A stretch of DNA of 64,000 nt from Novosphingobium pentaromativorans US6-1 (GCF_000767465.1 NZ_CP009292.1:558001-622000), one strand, 5' to 3'; positions 8,269-17,813 are shown, counted from the first letter of the stretch. Notes: generated by a model from the sequence alone, not told the origin. Program-made: numbers and translations.

Positions 8269-9261
8269 GTGTTGGAAAGCAACGCAGAAAAAGCACGAGA
8301 GCGAAGCGCCAACTTCGCTACAAGCGACCGTACCGCCGATGCTACAGATAGTCCGAACAACCCAGAAAACCTCGCGTCCCTCGCGGATGTTCGCTCGCTT
8401 CCCGACGATGCATTGCGGGTCTGGCAAAACATCGAGAGACTAGGTCTGACCAGGGAAGTCGCCCAGCTTGAAGTTCTGGGCTATGCAGTAATTCCGCCGG
8501 AGAAAGTCGCGCCGGCCGAATTCATCGACACCTTGCGGGAAAAGCTGTTCGACGTCGTCGAAAGGCGGATCGGGACACGTCCCGATCTTCAGGCCGACAC
8601 GCCGCCATCGGCGGCATTTATGCAGAAGGATACCTCGGGGTCTTTCGCCAACTACACCTATCTGTTGCTGGAAGATCCGGTCTTTCAAAAGGCCGCAATG
8701 AACGAAGCCGTTCTCGCGATGATCGACCTGATCCTCGGGAAGAACGCGGTTCTCGCAACCTGTCTGTCACTCATGAAGGGGCCGGGAGATGCGGACCTCA
8801 CCCTCCATGCCGATAACTTGATGACTCCCGCCCCCTACAGCCGCATCGAACATTTCTGCAATGTAACCTGGTGCCTGACGGATTATTCGCGGGAAAGCGG
8901 ATCGATCTGCTTCGTACCCGGCAGCCACAAGTACGCCCGCCCCCCTGGCTTCGGCGAAAGCTCGGACGATCGGGTTGCAATCGAGGCGCCTGCCGGCTCG
9001 GTAATCATCTGGCCGGGCAGTACCTGGCATGGTGCATTCGCCAAGAAGACACCCGGACTACGCGTAAACCTGATCAACCAGTTCATCCGACCGGTCTTCA
9101 CCGGCGAACCCTATCGAGAAAACGTGACGCCTGAAATTCTGGCCGCAAACCCGAGGCGGTTTTCCACCCTCATGGGGCAGGATCTCAATAGCGGGTGGAA
9201 GGAAGAAGGCCCCCAGAACGAGCGCGTCGCCTATAATCGCGGTCGCCACCCATACGATTGA
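8269..9261 (+). CDS. Phytanoyl-CoA dioxygenase (PhyH) family protein
   Basis: A 330-aa Fe(II)- and 2-oxoglutarate-dependent oxygenase. The metal triad is visible as HAD (LHADNLMTP) and the distal His in GSTWHGAF. An Arg for 2-oxoglutarate follows in LRVNLINQF. The GTG at 8269 follows AGGAGGG at good distance. The first 60 residues are polar and probably disordered. Enzymes of this group hydroxylate alkyl chains or terpenoid-like compounds. With the P450 and the BVMO it gives the cluster a third oxygenase type. Confidence 0.88.
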   Translation: MLESNAEKARERSANFATSDRTADATDSPNNPENLASLADVRSLPDDALRVWQNIERLGLTREVAQLEVLGYAVIPPEKVAPAEFIDTLREKLFDVVERRIGTRPDLQADTPPSAAFMQKDTSGSFANYTYLLLEDPVFQKAAMNEAVLAMIDLILGKNAVLATCLSLMKGPGDADLTLHADNLMTPAPYSRIEHFCNVTWCLTDYSRESGSICFVPGSHKYARPPGFGESSDDRVAIEAPAGSVIIWPGSTWHGAFAKKTPGLRVNLINQFIRPVFTGEPYRENVTPEILAANPRRFSTLMGQDLNSGWKEEGPQNERVAYNRGRHPYD

Positions 9262-9380
9262 ACGTCGCATGGGCCACGGCCCGGCGAAACGCGCTCGGGC
9301 AGGAACAGGCATATCGACATGGTGAGTTTGCCACCGAGAGGTGACCGACAACCGCAGGCATTGCTAAAGGGAGAACAGGT

Positions 9381-10187
9381 TTGGGAAGGTTCGACGGGAA
9401 AACTGCAATTGTGACGGGAGCGGCGACTGGCATCGGTGCCGCAATCGTCACGCTTCTTGCACGGGAAGGCGCACACGTTCTGGCGGTCGACATCGACGGC
9501 GATGCGCTGCGTCACGATTTGCCAGGCATCACGAATTGCGTGTGCGACGTCACCTCGGCAGCGCAAGTGGAGGCGATGGTGCAGGCCGTGATCGACACGC
9601 ATGGTCGGCTCGACATGCTGTTCAACAATGCAGGCGTCGGCGCCTTGTGCGACGTTGCCGAAACCGATGACGACACGTGGGACAAAGTCTTCCGTGTCAA
9701 CATAACGGCGGTCATGTACGGCTGCAGGGCCGCTGTGCCTCATATGCGCCAGGCAGGCGGCGGCGCCATCGTCAACACCGCTTCGATTTCGGGGATGCGC
9801 GGCGATTATGGTTATGGTCCCTACAACGCGGCCAAGGGTGCCGTAATCAACTACACCCGGTCGCTAGCCCTCGATCTGGGGCGCGACAAGATCCGCGTGA
9901 ATGCCCTGTGCCCGGGATTCATCGCCAACACACGCCTCACGGCAACGCTCGAAAAACTGCCCCAGCGGCGCGAATGGGACGAATCGATCCCGCTGGGCAG
10001 AGCCGGAACGGCAGACGAGATGGCGAAAGTTGCGGCTTTTCTTGCATCCGACGACGCCTCCTACGTTACAGGTGCAATCCTTGCAGCCGACGGCGGAGTG
10101 ACCGCCCATACCGGCCAGGTGAACATCCATTCCGTGATCCGCAAGATGACGGCAGAAGGCACTTACCCGGCTTCCCGCGATAGCTAA
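9381..10187 (+). CDS. Short-chain dehydrogenase/reductase (SDR)
   Basis: A 268-aa classical SDR. Motifs: TGAATGIGAAI (coenzyme loop), NNAG, TASISGMRGDYGYGPYNAAKGA with catalytic Ser, Tyr and Lys, then the PG-containing tail loop. It starts at TTG 9381 after GGGAGAACAGG. The upstream sequence offers no ATG in frame at a better place. It is a second intact SDR in this cluster and converges on the serine hydrolase. Reaction likely alcohol/ketone interconversion; substrate unknown. Confidence 0.87.
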   Translation: MGRFDGKTAIVTGAATGIGAAIVTLLAREGAHVLAVDIDGDALRHDLPGITNCVCDVTSAAQVEAMVQAVIDTHGRLDMLFNNAGVGALCDVAETDDDTWDKVFRVNITAVMYGCRAAVPHMRQAGGGAIVNTASISGMRGDYGYGPYNAAKGAVINYTRSLALDLGRDKIRVNALCPGFIANTRLTATLEKLPQRREWDESIPLGRAGTADEMAKVAAFLASDDASYVTGAILAADGGVTAHTGQVNIHSVIRKMTAEGTYPASRDS

Positions 10188-10281
10188 GCCACGGCTGGGC
10201 ACACCAGAGCGCGACGAGCGCGCCATCGTGATCGGCAGCAGGTGACAATGTGGCAGCGCCGGCTCGATCAAAGGTGCAGGG

Positions 10282-10310
10282 CGCTGACCGGGCTTTAAGC
10301 GCGGTCAGCG
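10282..10310. terminator. Possible hairpin between convergent genes
   Basis: CGCTGACC (10282-10289) and GGTCAGCG (10303-10310) form an 8-bp perfect stem between the SDR and the hydrolase. It overlaps the hydrolase stop codon, and no T tract follows, so it is only a weak terminator candidate. Confidence 0.3.
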
Positions 10311-11537
10311 AAACGAAGCATAGATCGCTCGCTGCCATTCCTGCATCGCTGCCCGGACAGGCGAGACCGCGGCCCCGCCATCTTCCTGTGCTGGCGGCAC
10401 GACCGGCTCGGAATTTTGCACCAGGTAGATCAGGATCGCGTTTTCCTGCGGGTCGGCCTGCCACCAGGTTCCGAAAGCCCCAGGCCAACCGAACGCACCG
10501 ACCGATCCGGCGCCGTGTGCTGCATGTGCCTGCACATCGGTAATCATCGAAAGCCCCAGGCCAAAGCCCTGTCCCGACCAGAAACCGGGCCGACCGAGGA
10601 AATCGACCCGGCGTTGCTCGTCCGACAGCCGATTGCCGCGCATCAGCGCAACCGTCTCAGGCTGCAACAGGCGCTGTCCCGCCAGTTCACCGTCATTGAG
10701 CAGCATGCGTGCAAAGCGGAGATAGTCATCAGCAGTCGAGAACATCCCCCCTCCTCCGCCACATAGCGCGGGTGCCGCTGCCGGTGCCTTGATCGGCACC
10801 GGCGCGAGCTCACCGATCGTCTTGTCATGCCTGTAGATCGTGGCCAAGCGACCAAGCTTTTCTGCGGGAACATAAAAATCCGTATCGACCATCCCCATCG
10901 GATCGAGCAGGCGTTCGCGAAGGAAATCACGGAACGACATTCCTGCAACGCGACCCACCAGGCAACCGAGCACATCGGTGGCGTAGCTGTAACGGAACTG
11001 CTCCCCGGGCTGGAAAGCCAGCGGAAGGCTGCCAAGCGCGGTCAACCATTCGTCAGGCGTGGCAAGGGTTTCCAGAATGTTGCCTAGCGCGTCTTCATAC
11101 GCGCCAACGATCGGTCCGCTTGCCGAGAAGCCATAGATGAAACCCGCCCGGTGGGTAAGAAGGTCCTCGACCATGAGATCTCGCTGCGCCGGAACCGTAT
11201 CGTCCAGCGGACCGTCGCCATTTCGCAGAACCCGCAGATCCGCGAGCTCGGGAAGCCATCGCGCAATCGGCGAATCCAGAGCAAGCAATCCATCCTCGAC
11301 CAGCATCATCGCCGCAACCGAAGTGATGGGCTTGGACATCGATGCGACCCGGAACAACGTATCGCGGGTCATCGGATCGCGTCGCTCGATGTTCCGCTCT
11401 CCCAACACAGTGACATCCCGGATATCGCCGTCTTTCCAGACCAGCGTCACGGCACCCGAGAGAATGCCTTGTTGAATCAATGCCTCCGGGATCAGCGATG
11501 CCCGGGCGAGCCCAACCGTATCGAATTCCGATGCCAC
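10305..11537 (-). CDS. Beta-lactamase-fold serine hydrolase (class C/EstB type)
   Basis: A 410-aa serine hydrolase of the beta-lactamase/penicillin-binding fold. The nucleophile motif SMSK is at residues 66-69, and a Tyr motif (RYSYATDVLG) follows. No signal peptide is visible, so it is probably a cytoplasmic esterase or lactonase rather than a secreted beta-lactamase. The GTG at 11537 follows GAAGGAAGAAGC. The frame stays open upstream to 12185, but that stretch runs into the neighbouring insertion sequence and is not coding. In context it could open the lactone or ester made by the BVMO; this is inference. Confidence 0.85.
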   Translation of the reverse strand: MASEFDTVGLARASLIPEALIQQGILSGAVTLVWKDGDIRDVTVLGERNIERRDPMTRDTLFRVASMSKPITSVAAMMLVEDGLLALDSPIARWLPELADLRVLRNGDGPLDDTVPAQRDLMVEDLLTHRAGFIYGFSASGPIVGAYEDALGNILETLATPDEWLTALGSLPLAFQPGEQFRYSYATDVLGCLVGRVAGMSFRDFLRERLLDPMGMVDTDFYVPAEKLGRLATIYRHDKTIGELAPVPIKAPAAAPALCGGGGGMFSTADDYLRFARMLLNDGELAGQRLLQPETVALMRGNRLSDEQRRVDFLGRPGFWSGQGFGLGLSMITDVQAHAAHGAGSVGAFGWPGAFGTWWQADPQENAILIYLVQNSEPVVPPAQEDGGAAVSPVRAAMQEWQRAIYASFR

Positions 11538-11817
11538 GCTTCTTCCTTCGTCTTCCCGCCATGCGCCCCTTCGGCACCCGGCAACTTTCGTTACAAATTC
11601 AGTAATCGCAATCCACTTTGAAGGGAAAAGTGTCCCCAGAACAAGGTTCATCTTCGCGCACCAGGTGATCGCCGAGCCGAACGACTTTGAAAGTCTGCCA
11701 ATTTCTGGGGTCTGGAGGGCCAGATCGATTGCCGGAAAATGGACGGACGAGGAAATGGCCGCAGATATTCGCAAGCGAGGCAAGGATGGCCTACCCATCA
11801 GGTCCGGACTTTTGCTA
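11538..11817. other. Unassigned flank of the insertion sequence
   Basis: A stretch of 280 bases between the hydrolase start and the left IS end. A short open frame in the plus direction (from GTG 11665) reads into the IS without a recognisable family. It is not the missing N-terminal half of the reductase found on the other IS side. I see no supported gene. Confidence 0.4.
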
Positions 11818-12660
11818 GGGTTAGGACCCATCGATATGAGAGGCGCGATATGATTCAGGCTCTTTGAAGAGACTTGATTTGAATGATTTGTTCTGGCTGA
11901 CGGACGAACAAATGGCGCGGCTTGAGCCGCATTTTTCCCAGGAGCCACGGTAAGCCCCGGGTTGATGATCGACGGGTTTTGAGCGGGATCGTCTTCGTGA
12001 ACCGCAAGGGGCTGCGCTGGCGCCGCGATGCACCAAAGGACTATGGACCGCACCAGACGCTCTACAATCGGTGGAAGCGGTGGGGTGACAAGGGCATCTT
12101 TCTGGGGATGATGGATGGTCTGACCACGCCCCAGGCTTGCGAACGCAAGATGATAATGATCGACGCGACCTATTTGAAGGCGCACAGCACGGCATCGAGC
12201 ATGGCGGTAAAAAGGGGGATGCGGGACGCCTGATCGGGCGCACGAAAGGCGGCATGAACACCAAGCTTCATGCCGTGACGGATGCGAACGGCCGCCCGCT
12301 CAGCTTTTTCATGACCGCAGGCCAGGTCAGCGATTATATCGGTGCCGCCGCCCTGCTCGACGAGCTTCCAAAAGCCCAATGGCTGCTCGGTGATCGTGGC
12401 TATGATGCTGACTGATTCCGCGATGCCTTGCAGGAGAAGGGGATCACGCCCTGCATCCCGGGCCGAAAATCCCGGAACAAGGCCGTCAAATACGACAAAC
12501 GCCGCTACAAACGCCGAAACCGCATCGAGATCATGTTCGGCCGCCTCAAGGACTGGCGCCGGGTGGCGACACGCTATGACAGGTGCCCAACAGCCTTCCT
12601 CTCCGCAGTAGCTCTCGCCGCGACCGTCATCTTCTGGCTCTGATCAGTGAGTCCTGACCC
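11818..12660 (+). mobile_element. IS5-family insertion sequence (inactive copy)
   Basis: An 843-base element with imperfect terminal inverted repeats. The left end reads GGGTTAGGACCCATCGAT and the inverted right end GGGTCAGGACTCACTGAT, 15 of 18 matching. TA flanks both sides, as in many IS427-group elements. It carries one transposase gene broken in three places. The left end is repeated in inverted orientation at 25521-25567. Confidence 0.88.
11879..12643 (+). pseudogene. IS5-family DDE transposase, broken
   Basis: The remains of a transposase of about 250 aa. Frame 1 opens NDLFWLTDEQMARLEPHF from TTG 11879. The sequence then shifts frame at a run of five T (11932-11936) into SHGKPRVDDRRVLSGI, and shifts again at a run of A then G (12209-12218) into KGDAGRLIGRTKGGMNTKL. 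It meets a TGA at 12413-12415 where the family has Trp (YDAD-W-FRDALQEKG). The catalytic positions can still be read: Asp in IMIDATYLKAH, Asp in GDRGYDAD, Glu in RIEIMFGRLKDWRR. Two shifts plus a stop make a functional product unlikely. Confidence 0.88.
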
Positions 12661-12662
12661 TA

Positions 12663-13337
12663 GCTTATGAACCCAACGAGCGGCTACTCAACCGGCTGCG
12701 TAGTGAAATCGCTGAGACCGGGGTCGATGTACGCTTGAACACCGCGGCAACACCCGAGTTGCTGCGCGAGTTGGGGGCAGATGAAGTGATTGTCGCCATC
12801 TGCGCGATCCGTGGTATGCCGGCCATTCCTGGCAACGTAGGCGCGGCGACCGGGGCCACCGCTGACCTTGATCTCGTCCGCAGAGCGACCCATGCTTGGA
12901 TGCCTATCGGCGACAAGGTTGTGATCATCGGCGGCGAACTGGTTGGCGTCGAATTGGCGGAATTCCTTATGGAGCGCGGAAGGCAAGTGACCGTGGTCGA
13001 CGTGCCCTGACGCTTCGGCAAGGGGCTGACGTTAGTCCGAAGGATGAGACTGCTATCAGAACTCAAGGCACATGGCGACACTCTGGCAACCGGTGCACAG
13101 GACATAACGATCTCTGCCGCGGCAGTCAGTTGGACCGACAGCAAGGGCCAGTCGCAATCCGCTGCCGCGAATACGGTCATCGTTGCCAAGGGGGCAGAAA
13201 GCGACTTGAGTTTGGCCGAGGATCTCAAGGCTGCTGGCTTCAAGGTTTATTCGGTCGGTGACGCCAACGGCGTCGGATATATCGAAGGTGCAATGCGTGG
13301 CGCAGCGAAGGCGGTGAAAGAGATCGCGGGAGGCTAA
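12663..13337 (+). pseudogene. C-terminal half of Old Yellow Enzyme-like FAD/FMN reductase
   Basis: The sequence starts abruptly at the right IS end with AYEPNERLLNRLRSEIAETGVDVRLNTAATPELL. It continues with the NAD-binding part (VVIIGGELVGVELAEFLMERG) and ends with VYSVGDANGVGYIEGAMRGAAKAVKEIAGG. This matches the C-terminal dinucleotide-binding half of 2,4-dienoyl-CoA reductase/NADH:flavin oxidoreductase proteins. The FMN barrel half is missing, and a TGA at 13008-13010 interrupts the frame just before RFGKGLTLVRRMRLL, probably from an Arg CGA codon. It is a fragment and cannot make the whole enzyme. Confidence 0.82.
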
Positions 13338-13669
13338 GACCTCCTCACCAGTTACCGAGTGAATATGCCACCTAATTTGAACGCAATGGAACAATTGCTC
13401 TCAAGACACGAGAACTCTTGATCCTTCGATTTCGCCGGCCGAGTTTGCTTCCTCGACCAGGGTTAAACCCGGTCAAGGAAGCGCAGGATTTCTCTTTCTG
13501 ACCGGAAGCAAATTCGGGACAGGGTCACTATCAGGCGGGACACGCAAAGGGCAATTCCCAGCCAAATTCGTAGCAATAGAAAAGTCGGCAATTGGTGTTG
13601 AACGACTCAATTGCCGACAGGTACGCCTTGGGTGGCAGGCGAGTTTCATTCTAGAATTTATGCTCCAGA
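13338..13669. other. Convergent intergenic region
   Basis: A stretch of 332 bases between the reductase fragment and the amidohydrolase stop. The only structure seen is the imperfect hairpin at 13447-13482. No credible gene. Confidence 0.45.
13447..13482. terminator. Imperfect inverted repeat, possible bidirectional terminator
   Basis: Arms 13447-13461 and 13468-13482 (GCTTCCTCGACCAGG against CCCGGTCAAGGAAGC) pair in 13 of 15 positions around a 6-base loop. It lies between converging reading frames. No strong T tract follows on either side. Confidence 0.45.
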
Positions 13670-15373
13670 TCAAGGGTGGCCAAATATGTACCGTCCGTCC
13701 TTGATTGTCGCGACAACCTTCAATGTCAGAAGGCTTTCTGGCTGAATGCCGAGTGGATCACCATCGAGGATGACGAAATCAGCGACCTTCCCGGGCTCGA
13801 GTGTTCCTTTGGCACCCTCTTCGCGTAACTCGTAAGCAGCGTTGCGCGTCACTTCCATCAATGCCTCGTAAGGTGTCACCCGTTGCTCGGGGCCGAGAAT
13901 GTCATCCGAGCGCGTGCGGCGCGTTACTGCCGACCAGATAAGCCGGATCATGTCGGGTGGAACGATCGGGGCGTCGTTGTGGATTGAAGGCCGCAAGCCG
14001 ACATCGAAAGCGTCGCGTTGGGGTGAAATGTGATCGGCACGCGTCGGTCCCAACGTCACTTCACGATGCCAATCGCCCCAATAGTACGTATGGGACGCGA
14101 AGAAAGTCGGCTCAATGTCAAGCGCCTTCATCTCCTTAAGTTCTTCCAGTGTCGCGGTCTGCGAGTGAATGGCAATTGTGCGGCGCATCGGTTTGCCGGT
14201 CTGCACACCGACCGCACGGACCGCATCTATCAACTGCTGGATCGCGGCATCTCCGTTGACATGGATGTACGCTTGCCAATCGTGTTCATCAGCCCTGGCT
14301 AACATCGTACGTAGTGCTTCATCGGTGAGTTGTGGATAACCGGCATAGTCCGCGCTCTTGCCTTCCAGCGGCAGGTGATAGGGGTGGCTCAGCCATGCCG
14401 TTCGGCCCTGAGGTGACCCGTCCGCGATGATTTTGACACCCGCTGCGCGCAAGTGATTGGCGTAAGGCGCGTTGAAGGGGATGGCGTCAAAACCGTCCCA
14501 CTGCTGGTTAAGCAACGGCAGGGCATGAACATCGAGGAACAGCGCCTTGCGCTCAGCCGCGACCTTGAGCAGGTTCCATCCCGCTTGCATAGTTGCTCCG
14601 TCCTGCGCTGTAGTGAGGCCATAACTTGCATATACCTGCTGGGCCTTGGCCAGTAGTTCCAGCTGTCGCTCCAATGTAGGCTGCGGAATCAGCGCGTAGA
14701 GCTGGAACAATGCGCCCTCTTCGATCACGCCAGAGGCGATCTTGCCATCGGCCTCGCGCCGAATGACACCGGCCGGCGGGTCCTTATCCGGATGCAGCAG
14801 CCCGGCCATTTCGAGTGCTTTCGTATTGGCCGCTGCCAGATGCCCGGAAATATGCATGATAAGGATCGGCCGGTCCGTTGATACCGCGTCCAGTTCGTGC
14901 CGGGTCGGGTGCCGCTTCTCAGCCAGCTCGGCATCATCATACCCCATGCCAACGATCCAGCCTTCAGGATGCGTTGCCATATACTTGCGCAAGGCATCTT
15001 CGAGACTAGCAATGCTTGTGACGCCCCCTACTGGAGGCGGCGCCAGTGCGGCTAGGTCGGCCTGCTGCGCAACCATAGCTATATGACCATGCGCATCGAT
15101 GAACCCGGGCAGCATCGTGCGTCCGGCCAGGTCGACCACTTGGGTAGACTTGCTTTTCAGTTTTTCAATCTCGGTATCGCTACCTATGGCGAGTATCTTC
15201 CCGTCCTTGACCGCCACTGCGGCGGCCTTTGCCTCGGGCCCGGTCATTGGAATGACATTGCCATGAACGAAGACCATGTCTGCCGCTTGGCGCGGGGAGG
15301 CAAGGGCCGTGGTACTGGCCAGCAGTACCAATGAAAGCGCCGCGACCGGAGATTTCAGTTTCATACCATTCAT
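13670..15373 (-). CDS. Exported amidohydrolase (YtcJ/Amidohydro_3 type)
   Basis: A 567-aa metal-dependent hydrolase. Residues 1 to about 25 form a signal peptide (MNGMKLKSPVAALSLVLLASTTALA), so it is likely periplasmic. The mature start MVFVHGNVIPM and the metal motif PGFIDAHGHIAMV mark the amidohydrolase fold, with later HISGH, HVNGD and IHNDAP segments as further metal or substrate sites. Members cleave amides or related C-N bonds. It follows the TonB receptor gene by 14 bases, so the two are probably one transcript. A role in freeing an amine from an imported conjugate is inference. Confidence 0.87.
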   Translation of the reverse strand: MNGMKLKSPVAALSLVLLASTTALASPRQAADMVFVHGNVIPMTGPEAKAAAVAVKDGKILAIGSDTEIEKLKSKSTQVVDLAGRTMLPGFIDAHGHIAMVAQQADLAALAPPPVGGVTSIASLEDALRKYMATHPEGWIVGMGYDDAELAEKRHPTRHELDAVSTDRPILIMHISGHLAAANTKALEMAGLLHPDKDPPAGVIRREADGKIASGVIEEGALFQLYALIPQPTLERQLELLAKAQQVYASYGLTTAQDGATMQAGWNLLKVAAERKALFLDVHALPLLNQQWDGFDAIPFNAPYANHLRAAGVKIIADGSPQGRTAWLSHPYHLPLEGKSADYAGYPQLTDEALRTMLARADEHDWQAYIHVNGDAAIQQLIDAVRAVGVQTGKPMRRTIAIHSQTATLEELKEMKALDIEPTFFASHTYYWGDWHREVTLGPTRADHISPQRDAFDVGLRPSIHNDAPIVPPDMIRLIWSAVTRRTRSDDILGPEQRVTPYEALMEVTRNAAYELREEGAKGTLEPGKVADFVILDGDPLGIQPESLLTLKVVATIKDGRYIFGHP

Positions 15374-15387
15374 CCTTTTTCCGCCTT

Positions 15388-17625
15388 TTAGAACGCATAG
15401 TGGAAAGTGGCGCCGATGGTGCGTGGTTCGCCGTACACGACAACACGATTGCCGAGCAATGCAGTCAAATTGGCGAATTTGACATAATTCTTGTTGAGAA
15501 GATTCTTTGACCAGACCGAAAGCGACCAGTCGCCGCTCTGACTGGCTAGCGTAAGGTTCGCGTCAGCAACATTGTAGCCTGCCATCAGATAGGCACTGCG
15601 ATACAGCGGGTTCACAACCTTGGGGTCAAAGTTCTGCGAGGACACTTTGCTGTAGCCCAGATGTCCGGTCAGCTTCAAATCGCCCACACCCAGCGCAGTG
15701 GTATAGCTGGCCGAGAGATAGGCCTTGTGTCTGGGAGCATAGGGTGCCTGAACACCGTCTGCATCGAGCAGTGTTCCGTTGAAAAAGCCGCCTCCGCCCG
15801 GATAACTGACGAATTCGCTGAGGTTGTATGTGTAGTTGCCCGAGAGCGTAAGGCCAGGAACGGGAACCAGCGTAGCATCCACTTCGACACCTTTCGAAAC
15901 CAGTTCACCGGCATTGGTCAAGCTAGATGTCAGGCGCTTTGTCCCTCCGAAGTCGACCTCAACGAATGTGAAGACCTGGTATCGGTCGAACTTCTGATAG
16001 AAACCGGTGATGTTTAGCCTGGCGCGGCGGTCAAGGAACTGGCTTTTCACACCAAGTTCGTAGCTGACCACGGTTTCAGGCTTGAAGTCGATTCCGGCCG
16101 CAAACGTGGCGGCCGATGTGCCCTCGGTATTGAAACCTCCACTCTTGAAACCCTTGCCGACCGCACCAAAAACTAGAACATCGTTCGACAAATGCAGGTT
16201 GACGCCGCCTTTGGGCGTGAAAAAGGTGTCACCGAACTTCTGAGAATAGCCGTCAAGTGGCAAAGCGAATATGCCATAGGGATCGCTGGTCGTAAGGTTA
16301 TCGAGCGTCTTCTTCTCATGTGTCAGGCGTCCACCGACAAAGAGTTCGATTACGTCATTAAAACGGTAATTTGCATTAACGAATCCTGCGTAGGATTTCG
16401 TCGATACCGAGGTATAGGAAGGCAAGTCCGTCCCAGCATAGAGTGTGTAAGGATAACCAAAATAGGCCAGCCCCGATCCGAATGCAGCGATGTTGCGATC
16501 AACGTTGCGGCCCCAAAAGTAATAAAGGCCAGCAACGTAGTCGAAGTGCTCGCCCACCGGCGAAGCGATCCGCAGTTCCTGTGTGAATTGATCCGTACTG
16601 GGCTTGAAGTGAACTGTCAGATACGGCACCGTACCCGTCTCGTTGCTGAAGTCGATATCCTGCTTCCCTGAGCGAAAGGCGCTGATCGAGGTCAGATTGT
16701 ATCCGTCGCCAAGTTCCACTTCGCCAGTTATCGAAACGCCGCCCATCTTCCGGTCGGCGCGGTCATCGTAGTACGAATTGAAGTGATGTGGATTTGTCCC
16801 CGGGGTGGGGACATAAGTATAATGCAGGGTGGAATTATGATCGTCCACATAATCTCCCGCAATGTTGATGCGTACGCCTGTTGCCGGCTCAATCAGCAAT
16901 TGCGCTCGCACAGCCTCTGAATTCACACCTTGATTGCGCGTGCCGAGATAGTCGTTGTGGTAATAGCCCTTGCCCTCAAGGTGCGTCGCCGAAAGCTGCA
17001 AGGCCGCATCGCCACCGAGCGGAACGTTGACGCGACCGACAACCTTCCAGTGACCGAACCTGCCGTACTCCGCTTCGAACTCGCCATTGGTTTCATAGGA
17101 AGGCTGGCGAGTGGTAATGCTGATTGCGCCGGCGTCCGTATTCTTACCGAAAAGAGTGCCCTGCGGTCCGCGCAGCACGTCCATCTGTTTGATGCCCAGT
17201 AGTGTCTGGTTCATCATCCATGAACGGCTGAAATAGACCCCGTCGATGTAAAGGCCCACACGGGAATCGTAGCCTGCATTTCGCGAGTAGTCGATTACGC
17301 CGCGAATCCCTGCACGTCCCTGCTCGCTGCCGTCGCCGAACGAGAGAGAAGGCGCAGCAACCTCGATGTCCTGGAGCTTCGAGGCACTGATCTCGGCAAG
17401 CTTGGCCACTCCGAAGCTCTGGATCGAGATCGGCACTTTCTGCGCACTTTCGATGCGCTTTTGCGCCGTCACGGTAATTTCGTTAATGCCGTCCTGAGCA
17501 GCTTCGTCTGCTGCGAGGGAAACCTCTTGGGCTAGTACCGGAAATGCGAGAAGCGATGCACTCAGAAAGGCTGTTGCTCGAATTGAAATACACGCCGACT
17601 TTTTCGTGAAACAATTCATTGTCAT
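15388..17625 (-). CDS. TonB-dependent outer-membrane receptor
   Basis: A receptor of 745 aa for active uptake of a ligand across the outer membrane. A signal peptide (ACISIRATAFLSASLLAFPVLAQ) precedes a TonB box-like NEITVTAQKR and a plug domain with VPISIQSF and LRGPQGTLFGKNTDAGAI. The rest is a beta-barrel ending GATFHYAF with terminal Phe. The frame is open from 17718, but the ATG at 17625 with CGGGGG upstream puts the signal peptide near the start (ATG 17619 is also possible). It belongs to the large sphingomonad receptor group whose ligands are usually aromatic or plant compounds. It is probably co-transcribed with the amidohydrolase. Confidence 0.92.
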   Translation of the reverse strand: MTMNCFTKKSACISIRATAFLSASLLAFPVLAQEVSLAADEAAQDGINEITVTAQKRIESAQKVPISIQSFGVAKLAEISASKLQDIEVAAPSLSFGDGSEQGRAGIRGVIDYSRNAGYDSRVGLYIDGVYFSRSWMMNQTLLGIKQMDVLRGPQGTLFGKNTDAGAISITTRQPSYETNGEFEAEYGRFGHWKVVGRVNVPLGGDAALQLSATHLEGKGYYHNDYLGTRNQGVNSEAVRAQLLIEPATGVRINIAGDYVDDHNSTLHYTYVPTPGTNPHHFNSYYDDRADRKMGGVSITGEVELGDGYNLTSISAFRSGKQDIDFSNETGTVPYLTVHFKPSTDQFTQELRIASPVGEHFDYVAGLYYFWGRNVDRNIAAFGSGLAYFGYPYTLYAGTDLPSYTSVSTKSYAGFVNANYRFNDVIELFVGGRLTHEKKTLDNLTTSDPYGIFALPLDGYSQKFGDTFFTPKGGVNLHLSNDVLVFGAVGKGFKSGGFNTEGTSAATFAAGIDFKPETVVSYELGVKSQFLDRRARLNITGFYQKFDRYQVFTFVEVDFGGTKRLTSSLTNAGELVSKGVEVDATLVPVPGLTLSGNYTYNLSEFVSYPGGGGFFNGTLLDADGVQAPYAPRHKAYLSASYTTALGVGDLKLTGHLGYSKVSSQNFDPKVVNPLYRSAYLMAGYNVADANLTLASQSGDWSLSVWSKNLLNKNYVKFANLTALLGNRVVVYGEPRTIGATFHYAF

Positions 17626-17773
17626 GTACCCCCGTGTAAATGTTCCAGGAGGCATCCTCACCCGGCGTGCCGGCATCTCTGCCGGCCCGTTCGTTATGAC
17701 TTGATAATGCCGCACCACAGCATGAAGTCTTGGTCCAGTCGGCCGCGAACGATGGTGCCAGAATTCAGTGACT

Positions 17774-17813
17774 TATAATAAAAACAAAGGCACCCGCATT
17801 GCGAACGCCTTTG
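17774..17813 (-). terminator. Rho-independent terminator of the permease gene
   Basis: Read on the minus strand, a hairpin with arms CAAAGGC and GCCTTTG and an inner GCG/CGC pair is followed at once by TTTTTATTAT. It lies about 30 bases after the permease stop, so the aminotransferase-permease unit likely ends here. The TonB receptor gene would then have its own promoter in 17626-17773. Confidence 0.8.

Noticed and set aside
10305-11537. A secreted beta-lactamase conferring drug resistance
   Set aside because: No signal peptide is present and the context is catabolic; the SxxK fold is shared with esterases.
11538-12185. N-terminal extension of the serine hydrolase to 626 aa
   Set aside because: The extension runs antisense through the insertion sequence. 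The GTG at 11537 with a good ribosome site gives the family length.
11932-12218. Programmed frameshifting as the explanation for both transposase shifts
   Set aside because: The two shifts go in different directions at non-canonical slip sites, and a further in-frame TGA follows, so decay explains the data better.
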